Part shown: in pieces, positions 35,575-45,087 of the stretch | How positions within the stretch are numbered: the first letter of the stretch is position 1 | How the letters are laid out: every line of letters starts with the position of its first letter | Notes under the pieces: model-generated | Seen by the model: the letters and a program-made list of their open reading frames with translations, nothing else | Told to the model about the DNA's origin: nothing | Databases searched by the model: none | Made by a program: the position numbers and the translations under genes | NCBI GenBank assembly: GCA_937129145.1 | Contig: CAKZMU010000046.1 | Coordinates: 41,036 to 105,035, forward strand | DNA: 64,000 nt | Source of the DNA: an uncultured Lacinutrix sp. | Lineage (GTDB): Bacteria > Bacteroidota > Bacteroidia > Flavobacteriales > Flavobacteriaceae | Direction of reading: 5' to 3'

Positions 35575-36171
35575 TTAGGTTTCACAAATGGTCGTGAGTA
35601 TCTTTTTATGAATTTTTTTCACCTCTTTTCGTGTATTAGGCAACGTATTGTTTTTAATAACAAATTGCGATAAGGCTATTTTTTTTTCATCAGGCCATTG
35701 ATTACTCATAATTGCCTTAACTTGCTTTTTTGTAGAGTTATCCCTTTTTATAACACGTTGTATTCTAGTATCTTCATCTGCAACAACCAAAATAATGGCG
35801 TCGCATTGCAAATAGTTTTGATTTTCAAATAAAATAGCCGCTTCTTTAATTACATAAGGCGCTTTTTGCTTTGCAACCCAACGCTTAAAATGTGTAGCCA
35901 CTTTTGGATGCACAATAGCGTTCATTTTTTCAAGTAACTCTTTATTGTTGAATATTTTTTTTGCAATAAACGGTTTGTATAAGGTATCGTTTACATAGGC
36001 TTTATCTCCAAACAACTTTAATAGTTTTCTTTTAATTATTTTGGATTTGTTCATTAGTTTTTTTGCTTCATCATCTGCAATATATACAGGAACGTCAAGC
36101 TCTAAAAACATATTGGCAACGGTTGTTTTTCCGCTACCTATTCCACCTGTTAACCCTATAATTTTGCTCAT
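35575..36171 (-). CDS. coaE: Dephospho-CoA kinase
   Basis: CoaE phosphorylates the ribose 3'-OH of dephospho-CoA, the last step of CoA synthesis. The P-loop is GLTGGIGSGKTT at the N-terminus, followed by ADDEAK, the HPKV block and the LFENQ region. 198 residues is normal. It lies 7 bases after the ybbR-like gene on the same strand. coaBC, an earlier step of the same pathway, is at 43530-44741. Confidence 0.95.
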   Translation of the reverse strand: MSKIIGLTGGIGSGKTTVANMFLELDVPVYIADDEAKKLMNKSKIIKRKLLKLFGDKAYVNDTLYKPFIAKKIFNNKELLEKMNAIVHPKVATHFKRWVAKQKAPYVIKEAAILFENQNYLQCDAIILVVADEDTRIQRVIKRDNSTKKQVKAIMSNQWPDEKKIALSQFVIKNNTLPNTRKEVKKIHKKILTTICET

Positions 36172-36178
36172 TATAAAA

Positions 36179-37138
36179 CTATTTAACTATTATAAACTCA
36201 ATTTGTTTTACGTTTAGCTTTGCTGATTTAATTGTTTCAGGTTGTTTTGCTATTCGTGGAATTAAATACGTACTATTTTCTTTAATGTCTTTAAAATCAC
36301 ATTGCACCAAAAAACTACTAGAAGATATAGATTTAAAATCACTCAAACTTGTATAAAAAACCACAGGAACTATTTTTGGATAGAAATTAATTTTCACATT
36401 CTCTGGTGTATTTATAACACTAACTGGTACATCAATCGTGCCTTCGGTGAATTTTTCTACGTTTCCATTTACTCGAACTGTGCCTTTAGATATTTTTATA
36501 TCTTCTGAATTGTTAGGTAAGTTTAATTCAATAGCCTGGTCAATATTAGAGTTTACGTTCTCTAAATTAAGCGGTTTGGTTTTAATATCAATAATGGCTT
36601 CTACCACAGATTTTGGCCCAATGACTTTTACTGAGTCTGGTTCTAGTCCATAGTCGCCAACAACATCGTATCCTGCAAAAAACTTAATATTTGAAACTAA
36701 TTTTACAGGCACCATCTTTACAGAATTCACATCGTATTTAAAGCTTATAGTATCTGGAGTGATATTTTTAACCTCGATATTTGCATCAAATTGATTTATT
36801 ATTTTAGATAACTCGTTAGCTTCAATCCATTTGTAATGTGAAGGCGTTTTACTTAAATTACTAAAATCTACATCTATTTCTGGTTGTGTTAAATAGTATT
36901 TAATATGCTTAAAACCATAAGTTGTTAAATCAATGGTCATGGCATTAGTTGAATCGTTTAAAATAACGTGTTCTTCTGGTACATTAATCGCATTAATTTT
37001 AAAAGTAAAACTATGCGTGTATTCTTTAGATAATTTTGATAGCACAGAAAACAAAAAAGCCAATACCACAAAAAGTAAAAAAACATTAAGTCTTTTACTC
37101 TTTAGGTACGATAGTATATTTTGCTTAAAAAGGTTCAT
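36179..37138 (-). CDS. YbbR-like domain protein
   Basis: The 319-residue product has one N-terminal membrane helix (about residues 17-33) and repeated beta-rich YbbR modules. Indicative blocks are DVVGDYGLEPDSVKVIGPKS and GTVRVNGNVEKF. Proteins with YbbR repeats are found near cyclic-di-AMP synthases in other phyla; here the neighbours are coaE and a glycosyltransferase. The function is not known. It overlaps the glycosyltransferase gene by one base. Confidence 0.82.
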   Translation of the reverse strand: MNLFKQNILSYLKSKRLNVFLLFVVLAFLFSVLSKLSKEYTHSFTFKINAINVPEEHVILNDSTNAMTIDLTTYGFKHIKYYLTQPEIDVDFSNLSKTPSHYKWIEANELSKIINQFDANIEVKNITPDTISFKYDVNSVKMVPVKLVSNIKFFAGYDVVGDYGLEPDSVKVIGPKSVVEAIIDIKTKPLNLENVNSNIDQAIELNLPNNSEDIKISKGTVRVNGNVEKFTEGTIDVPVSVINTPENVKINFYPKIVPVVFYTSLSDFKSISSSSFLVQCDFKDIKENSTYLIPRIAKQPETIKSAKLNVKQIEFIIVK

Positions 37139-38148
37139 TATATTTTCCTGAAAAATAAGTTTGGAAATAATTCTTCAGGGTTTTTATTACTAAACATGAG
37201 TTTTAAAGTCGATTTTAAAAACCCATAACCGTAACCAAAAAACTGAATCACTATTGCCAACAGCGATAATACTGCTACAATTATATTTTTGGTACTAACT
37301 ATTGCGATAATGAAACTTAATCCAAAATATCCTAAAACCAAATAGATTGGTAACGTTATATTAAATAACAATGCAACTAAAGAGATGATAACTCCTAAAC
37401 AAAACACACTAGGAAACCAATACGTTATTTTTTTTGTATAAGGGTGCCATGTGTTTAAAATTGGTCTTACCGACCCAAATTTATAGACTTGATTATAAAA
37501 CTTAGACCATGATATTCTTCGTTTATGGTACACGTAAGCCTCAGGGATAAGTTTAGTTTCAAAACCCAATTTCCATAGCCTGATGGATAAATCTGGGTCT
37601 TCACCTGGGTGAATACGACCAAAACCTCCTGTAGCTTCAAATGCTTTTTTAGAAATTCCCATATTAAAACTCCTAGGCTGAAACTTGTTAATACTGGACG
37701 CTTTACCTCTAATTCCTCCTGTAGTAATAAAAGATGTCATTGCAAAATTTATAGCCTTTTGTATGTTGCTAAACGAATAGTGAGCTGCATCTGGACCACC
37801 AAAACAATCTACATAAGTATTGTTCAAACTACTTAGAACATTGGTCAAATATTGCTTTGGTAACACACAATCGGAATCTAATATTATAAAGTAGTTCCCT
37901 CTAGCTTTTTGCATACCATAATTTCTTGAATCCCCAGGTCCTGAATTTTCTTTATAATAATATGAAATATTCAGTTGGGGTTTGTAGTCTTCAACAACAG
38001 TCTTAGAACTAATTTTAGAACCATCTTCAACAATCACAATTTCAAAATCCTTATTACCATCTAAAGCAATAAAACTTTCCAAAAGTTCTTTGGCTTCTTC
38101 TGGTCTGTTAAAAATTGGGATTATAAATGATATGTCGTTTGCTGTCAT
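37138..38148 (-). CDS. Membrane-associated family 2 glycosyltransferase
   Basis: The 336-residue protein has a GT-A domain with the motif DSDCVLP (DxD-like), the N-terminal IIPIFNRPEEAKELLESF and PGEDPDLSIRLWK, and two to four hydrophobic helices in the last 100 residues. It is likely to transfer a sugar to a lipid or envelope polymer. No polysaccharide cluster surrounds it. A -7 box (TACCTTTG, minus strand, 38156-38163) precedes the start, leaving almost no leader. Confidence 0.85.
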   Translation of the reverse strand: MTANDISFIIPIFNRPEEAKELLESFIALDGNKDFEIVIVEDGSKISSKTVVEDYKPQLNISYYYKENSGPGDSRNYGMQKARGNYFIILDSDCVLPKQYLTNVLSSLNNTYVDCFGGPDAAHYSFSNIQKAINFAMTSFITTGGIRGKASSINKFQPRSFNMGISKKAFEATGGFGRIHPGEDPDLSIRLWKLGFETKLIPEAYVYHKRRISWSKFYNQVYKFGSVRPILNTWHPYTKKITYWFPSVFCLGVIISLVALLFNITLPIYLVLGYFGLSFIIAIVSTKNIIVAVLSLLAIVIQFFGYGYGFLKSTLKLMFSNKNPEELFPNLFFRKI

Positions 38149-38155
38149 ATTGATG

Positions 38156-38163
38156 CAAAGGTA
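38156..38163 (-). promoter_or_regulatory. Candidate -7 box for the glycosyltransferase operon
   Basis: Reads TACCTTTG on the minus strand, a TAnnTTTG match ending 7 bases before the ATG at 38148, so the transcript would be nearly leaderless. Confidence 0.35.
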
Positions 38164-38204
38164 ACGAAAGCGAAGCTATTAAATTATTAAAAATTAGGTA
38201 TAAA

Positions 38205-38229
38205 AAAAGCCTCGAAAAACGAGGCTTTT
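38205..38229 (-). terminator. Terminator after the T9SS cargo gene
   Basis: Stem AAAAGCCTCG / CGAGGCTTTT with loop AAAA(A), followed on the minus strand by a T run, 19 bases past the stop codon at 38248. Confidence 0.8.
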
Positions 38230-38247
38230 ATTTATATATAAAGATTA

Positions 38248-39822
38248 TTATCTTTTAATTACTTGCTTAGTTTCAGTTACTCCGTCAATAGTAACTTTCA
38301 CAAAATAAGAACCAGATTGTAAAGCAGACATATCTACTTCGCTTGTATTCTTATTAGGCGCTTGACGTAAAACTTCTTGCCCTAACATATTATATACTGA
38401 GATATTTTCAATGTTATCTTGAGCTCTTAAATTAAGCTTGTCTTGTACTGGGTTTGGATACAATCTAAATTCAATTGAGTTATCTTCAACGTCATCGTTA
38501 GATAATGGTTCTGGTGACCAGAATTTAACTGTAAAACTTCCATCAGCCACAGGTGTTGCATCCCAACTAAATACTCTAACATAGTAAGTAACTCCAGCAG
38601 TTAAACCTGAAGCATCAATTTCTTCTGTGTCGTTAGATGCACTAAAGGTGTCATCAGCACAATCAATCATAGTCAACGAACCACAAGTTCCTGAGTATAA
38701 AATTGCAACGCCATCAAAATCCATACTTTCAAAAGTGATGTTTACTGCGCCAGTTCTTGCAACGAACTTATACCATACGTCATCATTTGCTGTTCCAGCT
38801 GTACCATTACAAGTCTCAGCTGCTAAACCAGAATTGGTTGCTCCACTAATAGTTCCATTATGTGCTGTAGCACTTCCTGGTAATGCAATCTCTACTTCTT
38901 GTGTAAATTCTTCAGCACCAGAACAGTCGTCATTACTTGAAGATGTATCAAAAGCAAATGGACCAGTCCACTCACTCTTATCTCCACCACCGCAATCTGC
39001 TCTTACATAAGCTGCATACGAATTTCCTGCTGTTAAAGATGTAAATGTAAATTGATTAGCACTAGGTACTCCTGGTGTATTTGTTACTGTACCATCAACA
39101 TCAGGATCGGTATCTCCACCTGAAATATCTAATAAGTTAACATCCCATAATGTTTCTGTTCCTCCAGGACCTGTTGTCCAAGAAAAATCAGCACTAGAAG
39201 ACATAACATTAGAAATACTACCAAAAGAAGGTTCAACACAGGTTGGTGCTTCTCTTACCAATACATCATCAATAAACCATTCAGAATCACTTGTTCCTTG
39301 GTAATTAAATCCAATATAAACCGAAGAATTTCCATTTGCAGCAGATAAATCAAAAGCTCCTCTAATTTTCCAAACTAAATCTTCTCCACTTGCAAAATCA
39401 AACGCAGTATTGATAGCTACCCAAGTTGCAGTAGTTGCATCTCCAGCATAATCAGTTGAGTAATATACTCCTATTGTTGCAGCGAAATCTGGGAATCTAA
39501 CTGTTTCATAATACGTTAATTCTGGATTAGTTGAAGAGGTAAAATCCATAGCAGGAGTTACCATCCATTTATTTTTTGCATCTGGAGATCCAACGTTTTC
39601 ACCATGAGATATATTAAACAACTCATTATAAAAAGCCGATTGTGTTCCAGAATTAGAAGCATTCGTTGAAGCAGCCCAAGGGTAACCTGCAACGTCACCT
39701 GTTCCAGCTACATCTGTCCAACCAGTAGGCAAAAAAGAACCTTCGAAGTCTTCGCTTAAATATTCTTGTCCGTAAAATAAAGATGTCCACATAAATAGGA
39801 CTAGTAGTGTAATTTTTTTCAT
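38248..39822 (-). CDS. Secreted multidomain protein with T9SS type A sorting domain
   Basis: The 524-residue product has a signal peptide (MKKITLLVLFMWTSLFYGQE). The N-terminal part begins EDFEGSFLPTGWT and contains PWAAS and VTPAMDF, as in choice-of-anchor J / cleaved-adhesin (MAM-like) domains. A fibronectin type III-like region follows around residue 195. A further beta domain at about 300-430 begins with NDDCSGAEEF. The last about 70 residues are a type IX secretion C-terminal domain (FRLYPNPVQDKLNL, SVYNMLGQEV, GSYFVKV, KQVIKR). It is thus exported and probably surface-attached. The role is likely adhesion. Confidence 0.88.
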   Translation of the reverse strand: MKKITLLVLFMWTSLFYGQEYLSEDFEGSFLPTGWTDVAGTGDVAGYPWAASTNASNSGTQSAFYNELFNISHGENVGSPDAKNKWMVTPAMDFTSSTNPELTYYETVRFPDFAATIGVYYSTDYAGDATTATWVAINTAFDFASGEDLVWKIRGAFDLSAANGNSSVYIGFNYQGTSDSEWFIDDVLVREAPTCVEPSFGSISNVMSSSADFSWTTGPGGTETLWDVNLLDISGGDTDPDVDGTVTNTPGVPSANQFTFTSLTAGNSYAAYVRADCGGGDKSEWTGPFAFDTSSSNDDCSGAEEFTQEVEIALPGSATAHNGTISGATNSGLAAETCNGTAGTANDDVWYKFVARTGAVNITFESMDFDGVAILYSGTCGSLTMIDCADDTFSASNDTEEIDASGLTAGVTYYVRVFSWDATPVADGSFTVKFWSPEPLSNDDVEDNSIEFRLYPNPVQDKLNLRAQDNIENISVYNMLGQEVLRQAPNKNTSEVDMSALQSGSYFVKVTIDGVTETKQVIKR

Positions 39823-40007
39823 ATTATTACTTTTTGTTAAGTTTATTTTTTTTATGATTAAGGTAAATCAGGTGCATATTACTACAAAAAAGGGAAGTTG
39901 TAAACTATTATTCGTTAAACGATAAAAAATTTACGTTAAACCGATTAGCAACGTTCTTATTTTCGATGAAAAACCGCATATAGAACAGATAAGTGGTAAA
40001 AACAAAA

Positions 40008-40030
40008 AAGACCCTGATTATCAGGGTCTT
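40008..40030 (-). terminator. Terminator after fabI
   Basis: Perfect stem AAGACCCTGA / TCAGGGTCTT with a TTA loop, then a T run on the minus strand, 24 bases past the fabI stop. Confidence 0.85.
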
Positions 40031-40053
40031 CTAAAAATATTTTGCTTTATTTT

Positions 40054-40872
40054 TTACTCTTCACCAATAAACGTATCCATGACAGCGTCGCTCACTCCCA
40101 TATTGCTAAATCCTCCATCATTAAATAAATTTTGAAGTGTAACACGTTTTGTTAAATCGCTAAACAAAGAAACTGTGTAATTTGCACAATCTAAAGCAGT
40201 TGCGTTACCTAGTGGTGACATTTTATCGGCATAGGCAATAAAACCATCAAATCCTTTAACACCTTTTCCAGCTGTAGTTGGCGTTGGCGATTGAGAAATC
40301 GTATTGACACGCACATTTTTATCGCGTCCAAAAAAGTAGCCAAAACTTCTTGCAATACTCTCTAAATAGGCTTTATTATCTGCCATATCATTATAATCTG
40401 GGAATACGCGTTGTGCAGCCATATACGTTAAGGCTACAATACTTCCCCATTCGCTCATGGCATCATTTTTATACAATGTTTGCATCACTTTGTGAAACGA
40501 CATGGCTGAGACATCTGTTCCTTTTTGAGTCCAGTCGTAATTTTGGTCGGTGTAAGCTCGTCCTTTTCTAACGTTTACAGACATACCAATTGAGTGCAAT
40601 ACAAAATCTAACTTGCCTCCCAAAACTTCCATAGATTTTTCCACTAAGTTTTGTAAATCTTCTAGTGACGTTGCGTCTGCAGGAATAATTTCAGAGCCTG
40701 TTTTTTCTGCCAAATCATTAATTTGACCCATTCGCATAGCGATTGGCGCATTGGTCAACACAAACGTCCCTCCTTCTTCATGAACTCTTTCGGCAGTTTT
40801 CCAAGCAATAGAATTAGGGTCTAATGCTCCAAATATAATTCCTCGTTTTCCTTTTAATAAATTGTATGACAT
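40054..40872 (-). CDS. fabI: Enoyl-[acyl-carrier-protein] reductase (FabI)
   Basis: FabI reduces trans-2-enoyl-ACP with NAD(P)H in fatty acid elongation. The SDR-type nucleotide region is GKRGIIFGALDPNSIAW, and LHSIGMS follows. The catalytic tyrosines and lysine are visible in TYMAAQ and DYNDMADNKAYLE, equivalent to E. coli Tyr146, Tyr156 and Lys163. At 272 residues with DNK before AYLE it is a Bacteroidota-type variant. It has its own -7 box (40902-40909) in the end of recN. Confidence 0.93.
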   Translation of the reverse strand: MSYNLLKGKRGIIFGALDPNSIAWKTAERVHEEGGTFVLTNAPIAMRMGQINDLAEKTGSEIIPADATSLEDLQNLVEKSMEVLGGKLDFVLHSIGMSVNVRKGRAYTDQNYDWTQKGTDVSAMSFHKVMQTLYKNDAMSEWGSIVALTYMAAQRVFPDYNDMADNKAYLESIARSFGYFFGRDKNVRVNTISQSPTPTTAGKGVKGFDGFIAYADKMSPLGNATALDCANYTVSLFSDLTKRVTLQNLFNDGGFSNMGVSDAVMDTFIGEE

Positions 40873-40901
40873 ATTTATAATGTTTAGTTAGTTTGAGTTA
40901 G

Positions 40902-40909
40902 CAAAGATA
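40902..40909 (-). promoter_or_regulatory. -7 box for fabI
   Basis: Reads TATCTTTG on the minus strand, followed by C, a strong TAnnTTTG match, 29 bases before the fabI ATG and at the end of recN. No TTG is seen at ideal -33 spacing. Confidence 0.5.
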
Positions 40910-40912
40910 CTA

Positions 40913-42565
40913 TTAATTCAATAATTGTTTAGCATGTGCAATAGCAGATGTTGACATTTCTTTTCCACCTAACATTTGTGCAATTTCAACAATGCGCTCA
41001 TCAGCATTTAGCCTAACCATTTGCGTAATGGTTTTGTTGTCGATATCTTCTTTAAAAACTTTAAAATGTGTATCTCCTTTTGCGGCAATTTGTGGCAAAT
41101 GGGTAATTGTAAATACTTGCATAGACTTACTCATTTGTTGCATTATGGCAGCCATTTTATTAGAAATCTCGCCTGAAACTCCTGTGTCAATTTCATCGAA
41201 CATAATGGATGGCAATTGAATGTATTTTGCTAAAATTGATTTTACAGCCAACATAATTCTTGATAACTCCCCTCCTGAAGCTGCCTTCTTTAAAGGTTTA
41301 AACTCACCGCCTTTATTGGCTGTGAATAAGAAACTTAACTTATCCTTTCCGTTATTGCTAAAATCATCTTCTTTTATCATCAAAATATTAAATTTAGCAT
41401 TTTCCATACCTAGGTCAGCCAAAATATGTTCTAATTGATTGGACAATTCTGGAATGGCTTTGTTTCGTTTTTTATGTAAGTTTACAGCTAAATTATTTAG
41501 CGACAACTCTAGTTCCTTTAAAGCACTTTCTTTTTCGTGAATGTTATTATCAATAGTCTCTGTTGCCAACACTTTGTTTGACAGTTCTTCTTTTATGTTA
41601 ATTAACTCATCAATATCTAATGCTGAATGTTTCAACAATAAATTATGAATTTTTTGAAGTTTATTATTAACTTCCTCTAGCCTATTTGGGTTTGCTTCTA
41701 AATTCCCATGTGCATTTTCAATCTCACCAAATACATCATCTAATTCTATTAAAACACTGTTTACCCTGTTGTAGAGTTCTAAGTATGTTTTTGATAAAGT
41801 GGATAGTTTTTGAAGGCTATTTTTTAGTAAGGTTATGTTATTTAAAATTCCTATTTGCTCCTCACTTAATAGTTGATTTGATAAGAGCAATTCTTCTTTA
41901 ATCTCTTCAACATTATTTAACGATTCGTATTCGTTTTCCAAATCTTGAAGCTCTCCTAAAACTAATTGCGCTTCTTCTAATTCATTGAATAAAAACAGGT
42001 TGTAATCGTATTCTTTAAGTGCTTCAGCCTTTTGGAGTTTTAATGATTGTAATTCATTTTTTAGGGTGTTGAAAGATTTTAGGGTCGTTTTATAATCTTC
42101 CAATAAGGCAATATTATTGGCTAAAGCATCAATGATTTGAAATTGAAAATCGTCGTTTGTCAACTCTAAGGTTTGATGTTGTGAGTGAATATCGATTAAA
42201 TAATTACCAAGCTGGGTAAGTATACTCAAATTGACTGGCGAGTCGTTTATAAAGGCTCTTGATTTACCTGAAGGCAAAATTTCCCTTCTTATAATTGTTT
42301 CAGATTCGTAGTCTAAATCTTCTTCTTTAAAAAACCGCTTTAAATTGTAGTTTGCTATATCAAAAGTTGCTTCTACTATACATTTTTTTGAAGCGTTTTT
42401 TACACTACTAATATCAGCTCGTTTTCCTAAGATTAAGGATAAACCTCCTAAAAGAATTGATTTTCCAGCACCTGTTTCACCAGTAATGATACTTAAACCA
42501 TTATTGAAAGATATTTGTAAATCTTCAATTAAAGCGTAATTTTTTATGGATAAGTTTGTTAGCAA
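40913..42565 (-). CDS. recN: DNA repair protein RecN
   Basis: RecN is an SMC-like ATPase that tethers broken DNA ends in double-strand break repair. The Walker A motif GETGAGKS is near residue 33. The long central part is coiled coil (about 150-370). The signature region LSRIMLAVKS and the Walker B MFDEIDTGVSGE are near the C-terminus. 550 residues is normal. It is the last gene of the bamD-rpoZ-coaBC-porD-recN run, though a -7 box at 42620-42627 suggests an extra promoter. Confidence 0.95.
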   Translation of the reverse strand: MLTNLSIKNYALIEDLQISFNNGLSIITGETGAGKSILLGGLSLILGKRADISSVKNASKKCIVEATFDIANYNLKRFFKEEDLDYESETIIRREILPSGKSRAFINDSPVNLSILTQLGNYLIDIHSQHQTLELTNDDFQFQIIDALANNIALLEDYKTTLKSFNTLKNELQSLKLQKAEALKEYDYNLFLFNELEEAQLVLGELQDLENEYESLNNVEEIKEELLLSNQLLSEEQIGILNNITLLKNSLQKLSTLSKTYLELYNRVNSVLIELDDVFGEIENAHGNLEANPNRLEEVNNKLQKIHNLLLKHSALDIDELINIKEELSNKVLATETIDNNIHEKESALKELELSLNNLAVNLHKKRNKAIPELSNQLEHILADLGMENAKFNILMIKEDDFSNNGKDKLSFLFTANKGGEFKPLKKAASGGELSRIMLAVKSILAKYIQLPSIMFDEIDTGVSGEISNKMAAIMQQMSKSMQVFTITHLPQIAAKGDTHFKVFKEDIDNKTITQMVRLNADERIVEIAQMLGGKEMSTSAIAHAKQLLN

Positions 42566-42619
42566 AAATAATTACTTTAAGAGTTGAACCGTTTCATTAT
42601 CTATTTTAGAAATGAGATG

Positions 42620-42627
42620 CAAATTTA
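42620..42627 (-). promoter_or_regulatory. Candidate -7 box for recN
   Basis: Reads TAAATTTG on the minus strand (TAnnTTTG), 54 bases before the recN ATG, in the gap between porD and recN. Confidence 0.4.
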
Positions 42628-42649
42628 ACCATAAAATGCTAATGTAAGC

Positions 42650-43537
42650 TTAGTAATTAATGTTTCTCCATTTATTGGAATGGTTAGGTGCCATTCTTGT
42701 TAAAGATGCCACCAAATCGGTAATACTTATGCTTGGTCCATCGGTAAAAACACTCTCTATTTCATCGGCTTTTGCATCAAAAAACACACGTGTAATAAAA
42801 GAATTTGGTCGTTGTTTGTTTATGGCTTCAAGTCCAAAAAGGGCATCTGAAATTTTTTGTTTTGCATTTTTTTGGTTTAAATGCATCGTGTCTAAACCTC
42901 CAATATGGTAGTTATACAACGTATTTCTAAACTCTTTGTATCTTGGTGATAACAAATTATCGATTAACACAAATCTCGATTGTAAGCCGTCTTCAGGTTT
43001 CCAACCTTTAAAGTTACTTTGCTGCGAATAGTTTAAAATTGTTCTAGCTTGTTGGTAATATTGGTCACCTCCATTTAATGCAAAAGAATCGGCATCCATA
43101 CCTAAAATGACATATATATGATACGCTAATACAGACACTAAATTTGACTGAAATTGATTAGGATTAAAGTTAATATTTTGAAACTCCTGGTATCTAAATG
43201 AAAAATCCTTGTCGTTAAAATTATAAATTGGCGTACTATACGATGAGTTAAAAACTGGTCTCGAAGACCTTATTTGTATAGAGCCCTGAAAAACATCACT
43301 ATTATAACTTGTAATGTTTATGACCATACTACAACTAATTTGCTCGTTTTGAGAGAAATTTTTATTGGTCCATTTAGTATTGTTTACAAACTCTTTTAAC
43401 TGAGTTTCTAAAGTCCTAAATACTTGTACATTTTCGTTACCTGTTTGTTGCGCATTAACAATAATATCGCAATTTAATTCTTGGGCAGTTACGATAAACG
43501 AACAAAACACTGAGGCTATAAGTAGTAGTTTACGCAT
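42650..43537 (-). CDS. porD: PorD-like protein (DUF4835), type IX secretion
   Basis: The 295-residue product has a signal peptide (MRKLLLIASVFCSFIVTAQE) and matches the DUF4835 family, which I know as the type IX secretion protein PorD. Blocks seen are LKEFVNNTKWTN near residue 48 and YPNSLVSVLAYHIYVILGMDADSF-like text at 128-155, of which LAYHIYVILGMDADSF is in the sequence. It probably acts in the periplasm in assembly of the secretion system used by the T9SS cargo at 38248. It overlaps the end of coaBC by 8 bases. Confidence 0.75.
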   Translation of the reverse strand: MRKLLLIASVFCSFIVTAQELNCDIIVNAQQTGNENVQVFRTLETQLKEFVNNTKWTNKNFSQNEQISCSMVINITSYNSDVFQGSIQIRSSRPVFNSSYSTPIYNFNDKDFSFRYQEFQNINFNPNQFQSNLVSVLAYHIYVILGMDADSFALNGGDQYYQQARTILNYSQQSNFKGWKPEDGLQSRFVLIDNLLSPRYKEFRNTLYNYHIGGLDTMHLNQKNAKQKISDALFGLEAINKQRPNSFITRVFFDAKADEIESVFTDGPSISITDLVASLTRMAPNHSNKWRNINY

Positions 43538-44741
43538 GGTATTGTTTTAATATGTTTTGCATAATATCTTTAGCAACATCTGCTTTAGATTTTAGGCTGT
43601 AATTAACACTATTCTCATTTTTATCGATAATGGTTACTTTATTGGTGGCTCCACCAAAACCTGCACCTTCATCGTTTAACGAATTTAATACAATTAAATC
43701 TAAATTCTTGGATTTTAGCTTTCCAATTGCATTTTCAAGTTCGTTGTTGGTCTCTAAAGCAAACCCAACTAGTAGTTGTTTTTCTTTAATTTTTCCTAAC
43801 GAACCCAATATATCTTTCGTTTTTTCCAACTCTAAGGTTAACGTAGAATCTTTCTTTTTTATTTTTTTATCGGCTACAAATTTTGGCTTATAGTCGGCAA
43901 CTGCAGCAGATAAGATAGCAATATCGCAATTATCAAAGTTTTCATGAACAGCATTATACATGCCCTGAGCACTTACAACAGGAATGGTTTTAATTAGATT
44001 ACTATTCACTTTTTGATGCGTTGGTCCAGTAATTAAAATAACCTCAGCTCCTAACTGTGATGCTGCTTTAGCTATTTCAAAACCCATTTTCCCGCTGGAA
44101 TGATTTCCAATAAAACGAACTGGGTCAATAGCTTCGTACGTTGGTCCAGCTGTAATGAGTACTTTTTTGTTATGTAAAGGTAATCCTGAAAGTATGTGAT
44201 TTTCAATAAAAGCTACAATATCCTCTGGTTCTGCCATTCTACCTTCACCTACTAATCCGCTTGCCAATTCACCGCTAGTTGCAGGAATCATTACATTTCC
44301 GAAGCTTTGAAGTTTTTCTAACGAATTTTTAGTGGACTCATGTTTGTACATATCTAAATCCATTGCTGGAGCGAAGTACACTGGGCATTTTGCCGATAAA
44401 TAAGTTGCTAACAACATATTATCGCTATTACCTGTAGCCATTTTAGACAACGTATTTGCAGTCGTTGGAGCAATTAAAAATAAATCTGCCCACAAACCCA
44501 ATTCTACATGATTATTCCATGTATCGTTTTCGTCTTCTTCGTTTGTGAATGAAGACACAACTGGATTTTTAGATAATGTTGATAAGGTTAAAGGGGTTAT
44601 GAAGTCTTTAGAAGCAGGTGTCATGACCACTTTAACATGCGCACCTGCTTTTATAAATAGTCTTACTAACGACGCTGTTTTATAAGCAGCTATACCAGCA
44701 GTTATGCCTAAAAGTACGTTTTTGCCACTTAAGATAGACAT
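43530..44741 (-). CDS. coaBC: Bifunctional phosphopantothenoylcysteine decarboxylase / synthetase
   Basis: The fused CoaB-CoaC enzyme joins 4'-phosphopantothenate to cysteine and decarboxylates the product in CoA synthesis. The N-terminal flavoprotein half has GITAGIAAYK, the NHVELG histidine region and FAPAMDLDMY. The C-terminal synthetase half has ITAGPTYEAIDPVRFIGNHS and SAAVADYKP. I prefer ATG 44741 over GTG 44744. It begins 6 bases after the rpoZ stop. Confidence 0.95.
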   Translation of the reverse strand: MSILSGKNVLLGITAGIAAYKTASLVRLFIKAGAHVKVVMTPASKDFITPLTLSTLSKNPVVSSFTNEEDENDTWNNHVELGLWADLFLIAPTTANTLSKMATGNSDNMLLATYLSAKCPVYFAPAMDLDMYKHESTKNSLEKLQSFGNVMIPATSGELASGLVGEGRMAEPEDIVAFIENHILSGLPLHNKKVLITAGPTYEAIDPVRFIGNHSSGKMGFEIAKAASQLGAEVILITGPTHQKVNSNLIKTIPVVSAQGMYNAVHENFDNCDIAILSAAVADYKPKFVADKKIKKKDSTLTLELEKTKDILGSLGKIKEKQLLVGFALETNNELENAIGKLKSKNLDLIVLNSLNDEGAGFGGATNKVTIIDKNENSVNYSLKSKADVAKDIMQNILKQYHA

Positions 44742-44747
44742 CACTAA

Positions 44748-45077
44748 TTATTCTTGATTCTCAGCCTCAGTATTTCTGTAGTAAATCTTTTCGTTTAGCC
44801 ATTCTTGAACAGCTAATGCATGAGGTTTTGGTAATTTTTCGTAAAATTTAGACACCTCAATTTGTTCTTTGTTCTCGAAGATTTCTTCTAAACTGTCATT
44901 GTATGTAGCAAACTCTTCTAACTTATCAATAAGCTCTTTTCTTATTTCTGTATTAATTTGTTCTGCTCTTCTTGCAATAACAGAAATTGCTTCATAAATA
45001 TTCTCAGTAGGCGCATCAATTTCGTTTCTATTGTACGTCTCTGTGTTTACTGGAGCATTTACTTTCTTTAAATCCAT
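44748..45077 (-). CDS. rpoZ: RNA polymerase omega subunit
   Basis: The 109-residue protein matches Bacteroidota-type RpoZ/Rpb6, the small subunit that helps assemble RNA polymerase. The conserved block is ENIYEAISVIARRAEQINTE. It lies in the usual order between bamD and coaBC, 10 bases after bamD, which strongly supports the call. Additional residues at the C-terminus are typical for the phylum. Confidence 0.88.
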   Translation of the reverse strand: MDLKKVNAPVNTETYNRNEIDAPTENIYEAISVIARRAEQINTEIRKELIDKLEEFATYNDSLEEIFENKEQIEVSKFYEKLPKPHALAVQEWLNEKIYYRNTEAENQE

Positions 45078-45087
45078 CTTTATATAA

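Noticed and set aside
38248..39822. A polysaccharide utilisation locus around the glycosidases or T9SS protein
   Set aside because: No SusC/SusD pair lies in the window, and the GH20 and GH2 genes are separated from the T9SS gene by more than 12 kb.
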